NCBI RefSeq assembly: GCF_018687715.1
Contig: NC_056759.1
Span: 831,501-895,500 of the forward strand
Length of the DNA: 64,000 bases
Direction: 5' to 3'
DNA from: Carya illinoinensis
Lineage: Eukaryota > Streptophyta > Magnoliopsida > Fagales > Juglandaceae
The position numbers and the translations under genes were made by a program. Below are positions 61,762 through 64,000 of this stretch, piece after piece. Each line of letters begins with the position of its first letter. The stretch's first letter is position 1. The notes under the pieces are model-generated. The model saw only the letters and a list, made by a program, of their open reading frames with translations. It was not told the DNA's origin and did not search any database.

Positions 61762-63052
61762 CCTTGTCTTGAGATGGTCCAATCCTTATCGGCTTATCCT
61801 GCCCGAGGGCCCAAAAGAAATATCCTCTTAACTGCCAAGACCGTGCGGCCTGGATCTTCACCCTTATCGACCGGACATCATCATACCCGATCCAAGAGTC
61901 TCCAAAATAGGAATAATAGGACACCGTTTCGAGGTCAATTTAACCGTTGGATTGTTCCACCTATTGAAATCAAATATTTGATCATAATTCAAGATACCAG
62001 TGACACCACCTCCAAGCCAGGGGCCTAACGCGGGTTCTCCAATCCCATTAGTGTCCGGATCCTGGAGTGTCCATGTCCGCCCGTATAATGGTAGACCCAT
62101 AACTAGCTGACTGGGCGGTACACCGGATTGGATCCATGACCCGATTCCATAAATTGTGCTAAGATTAGTATTAGGATCAAGCAGTGCTGATCAGTGCGCC
62201 CCAGTGAAATTTTCCCATTTCCCATGATAATCAAAGCACATTGGACTAACCCAATCCACATATCTAGTTATAGCATAAGTTGGATACGACCGAGGCACGT
62301 CGGTAAACTTTGAAGCATAGTATACTGCAGAAGTTAAAAGTAAATGTGACTTTCCACAAGTCCTAGCTTCATCAACTAGGGCTTCTTGCCATTGCTTGTA
62401 TAGCAAGGCAAGGTTTGACATGTCCTCCTCATTAGCTGGGAATTCCCAATCAAGATCAACACCGTGGAACCCATATTTTCGAGCAACTTCAATGGTGGAA
62501 TCGATAAAAGTTTTGCGTGTTGCCCAACTGCTTGCCATTCTAGAGAATACAATCGGGTCATTACCGCCTCCTCCTATGGATAGTAAGGTTATGACGGGTG
62601 GGTTTTTTGTCCCAAGTGCACCCATCAACTCGGGGATCTTTACTTGGTCAAATTGGGTAACATTGAGTTTATATGTAATGGGTTCGGGCAAAAGGAATGC
62701 AGAGTAAAGGTGGGTGAAGTATGAGGTATCAATAGCGGATGCTGGAAATGCATCGAAAGATGGCCAATAGGCAGCTTTGATTACTGGAGATGAACGAGGA
62801 TGATGATATGGGTATGGTGCTGCTGCTGGTGCTGCTGGCTTCGAACTGTCCGAAGGGGTATAAGAATTTGGAGGAGGTGGGTTAAAATTTGGAGTTGGTG
62901 CAAGTGGGTAGGGCATGGGTGCAGGGGAAAAAGAAGGGAGACATTGGAAAATTTGGGGGATGCATTGCCACAGAGGTTGCATCACCATTTCCGACATTAA
63001 TTGTGTAGAAGATTACAAGAGTTAGAAGTGGTATGAATCCTAAGTTAGCCAT
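61598..63052 (-). pseudogene. GH18 class V-type chitinase-like gene, broken in four places
   Basis: Family role: secreted or vacuolar hydrolysis of chitin, often in defence. The start at 63052 gives a signal peptide (MANLGFIPLLTLVIFYTI). A Pro-rich linker and the GH18 barrel follow in another frame (62997-62191): KAAYWPSF, LLSIGGGG, GVDLDWEFP and SPMCFDYHG. After an in-frame TGA (62191-62193) it continues with SALLDP, MGLPLYGRTW and GPWLGGGVTG. A base is lost near 61943, then VSYYSYFGDSWIGYDD and GYFFWALG; a further shift near 61795 precedes DWTISRQ. One 136-bp intron (61627-61762, holding an AT microsatellite) separates the last 29 bases (ASNTWDMSH). The catalytic Glu is present, but the first Asp of the usual DxxDxDxE motif is His. 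Lesions could in part be sequence errors, but the neighbouring genes are clean. Confidence 0.85.
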
Positions 63053-64000
63053 ATCTTGGGATTTAGATCCAAGAGACAATGCAATATTGGGTAAGGTACA
63101 GATTGAGATGTATATATACATGTTGCTTCGGGTGTACATAAAATATGTAAACAGACGCTAATTAGGAACATAGGTGGCATCGAAAATACATGTTGCATGT
63201 GTTTGGAGGGTACCTAGTGTTTACATAAATTGCATAAGTCTTCTCATCCTGTGGACTCTTGCACACATGAATTACATGAAAGTAACGAATTAGGTGGAGA
63301 CAAAGGGCCGATCTACTTAGAATATAATTCCAAATATAAACAATGATGTTTGCAGACAAACTGCCTATTGTCTTGTGTCTACGAAAGTGCATCTTTTGAG
63401 GAGAGGAACAAGAATTGAACAGAGTTTCTACTTGACATGAATTGTATCTTTCACTTATAAAGACCTTGTTTTCATCAATTAATTAAGACTGCCAGACTGG
63501 TACAGTACTACGTGGAGGGCGGGGAGTAGTCTAATAGGGCAAACATAAACCCAGGAACAAAAAGTTCTAACAGTACTTGATACTATGGTGCAACCAAGTA
63601 ATTTGACCTCTCTTCAAGTGTATCATGGGTTAGATTTCAGATAAAGACTCCTTTCTTAACTTGTGCACTGCATTTTTTTCCAAGATGAAAGGGATGAGCT
63701 GACTGAAACTTGCCATGCCACGTACGTATACGTACGTACACGTAACTACGATAACATTACATGATTAATATATATTTTTAGGAATGTTCAGGTGTTTCTT
63801 ACTTTCGATGAATCGATGATCTATATATGATTCTACAGTACCAGCCAATAATTCTCCAGTGTTAAAGGCCTGACCAATGATTTTATAACACTTAGTTACT
63901 TGAGAGGTAAAATGATCGAGCAAATAGGATGACTTCTGGTTGAAAGATCATGTACTAATTTAGTAGTGTTATGAAACTATCGAAAAGTAAAGAGAGAGAT
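63053..64000. other. Region upstream of the chitinase-like pseudogene
   Basis: Former promoter side. A palindrome-rich CGTACGTA cluster lies at 63721-63745. No gene seen up to the window edge. Confidence 0.5.

Noticed and set aside
61712..61924. Separate gene suggested by a frame opening at a GTG near 61924
   Set aside because: It is the C-terminal part of the GH18 sequence after a frameshift, not an independent gene.

Overview
The window is nuclear DNA from a woody-type eudicot. It is AT-rich, rich in introns and full of plant retrotransposons and MITEs, and it carries a plant CHD3 remodeler and a type-B cytokinin response regulator. Fagales or Juglandaceae is only a guess from the repeat style; no species can be read from the sequence.

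Layout. (1) 1-18921 holds two same-strand (minus) Ty1/copia elements of Sirevirus type. Element A (1-5576) is cut by the window edge; its gag and visible pol look open. Element B (9747-18921) is complete from LTR to LTR but mutated: stops, frameshifts and an integrase catalytic Glu changed to Lys. Between the pol and 3' LTR of B lie two small plus-strand (antisense) coiled-coil genes. They are related to each other and each has its own TATA box; this is the most unusual feature in the window. (2) 18922-22600 is repeat-rich intergenic DNA with MITEs, a 420-bp foldback and a partial duplicate locus. (3) 24153-50028 is a complete PICKLE-type CHD3 gene on the plus strand. I traced 30 coding exons, all GT-AG and in frame, giving 1472 residues: PHD finger, two chromodomains, SNF2 ATPase and plant CHD3 C-terminal regions. 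Its introns hold a 252-bp TRIM, a tRNA-derived SINE, truncated LINE tails, two MITEs and a 5.7-kb degenerate L1-type LINE. (4) 52633-55726 is a type-B response regulator on the minus strand, closest to ARR10/ARR12: 5 coding exons, 675 residues, one GC-AG intron. (5) 57300-61600 is intergenic DNA with MITEs and GC-rich islets. (6) 61598-63052 is a broken GH18 class V-type chitinase gene on the minus strand.

The three host genes do not form a unit. PICKLE acts in chromatin repression of embryonic and meristematic traits, the response regulator in cytokinin transcriptional output, and the chitinase-like locus looks dead. Coordinates of spliced genes come from reading splice sites by eye and checking that the reading frame carries through every junction; MITE borders are approximate unless a target-site duplication is given.
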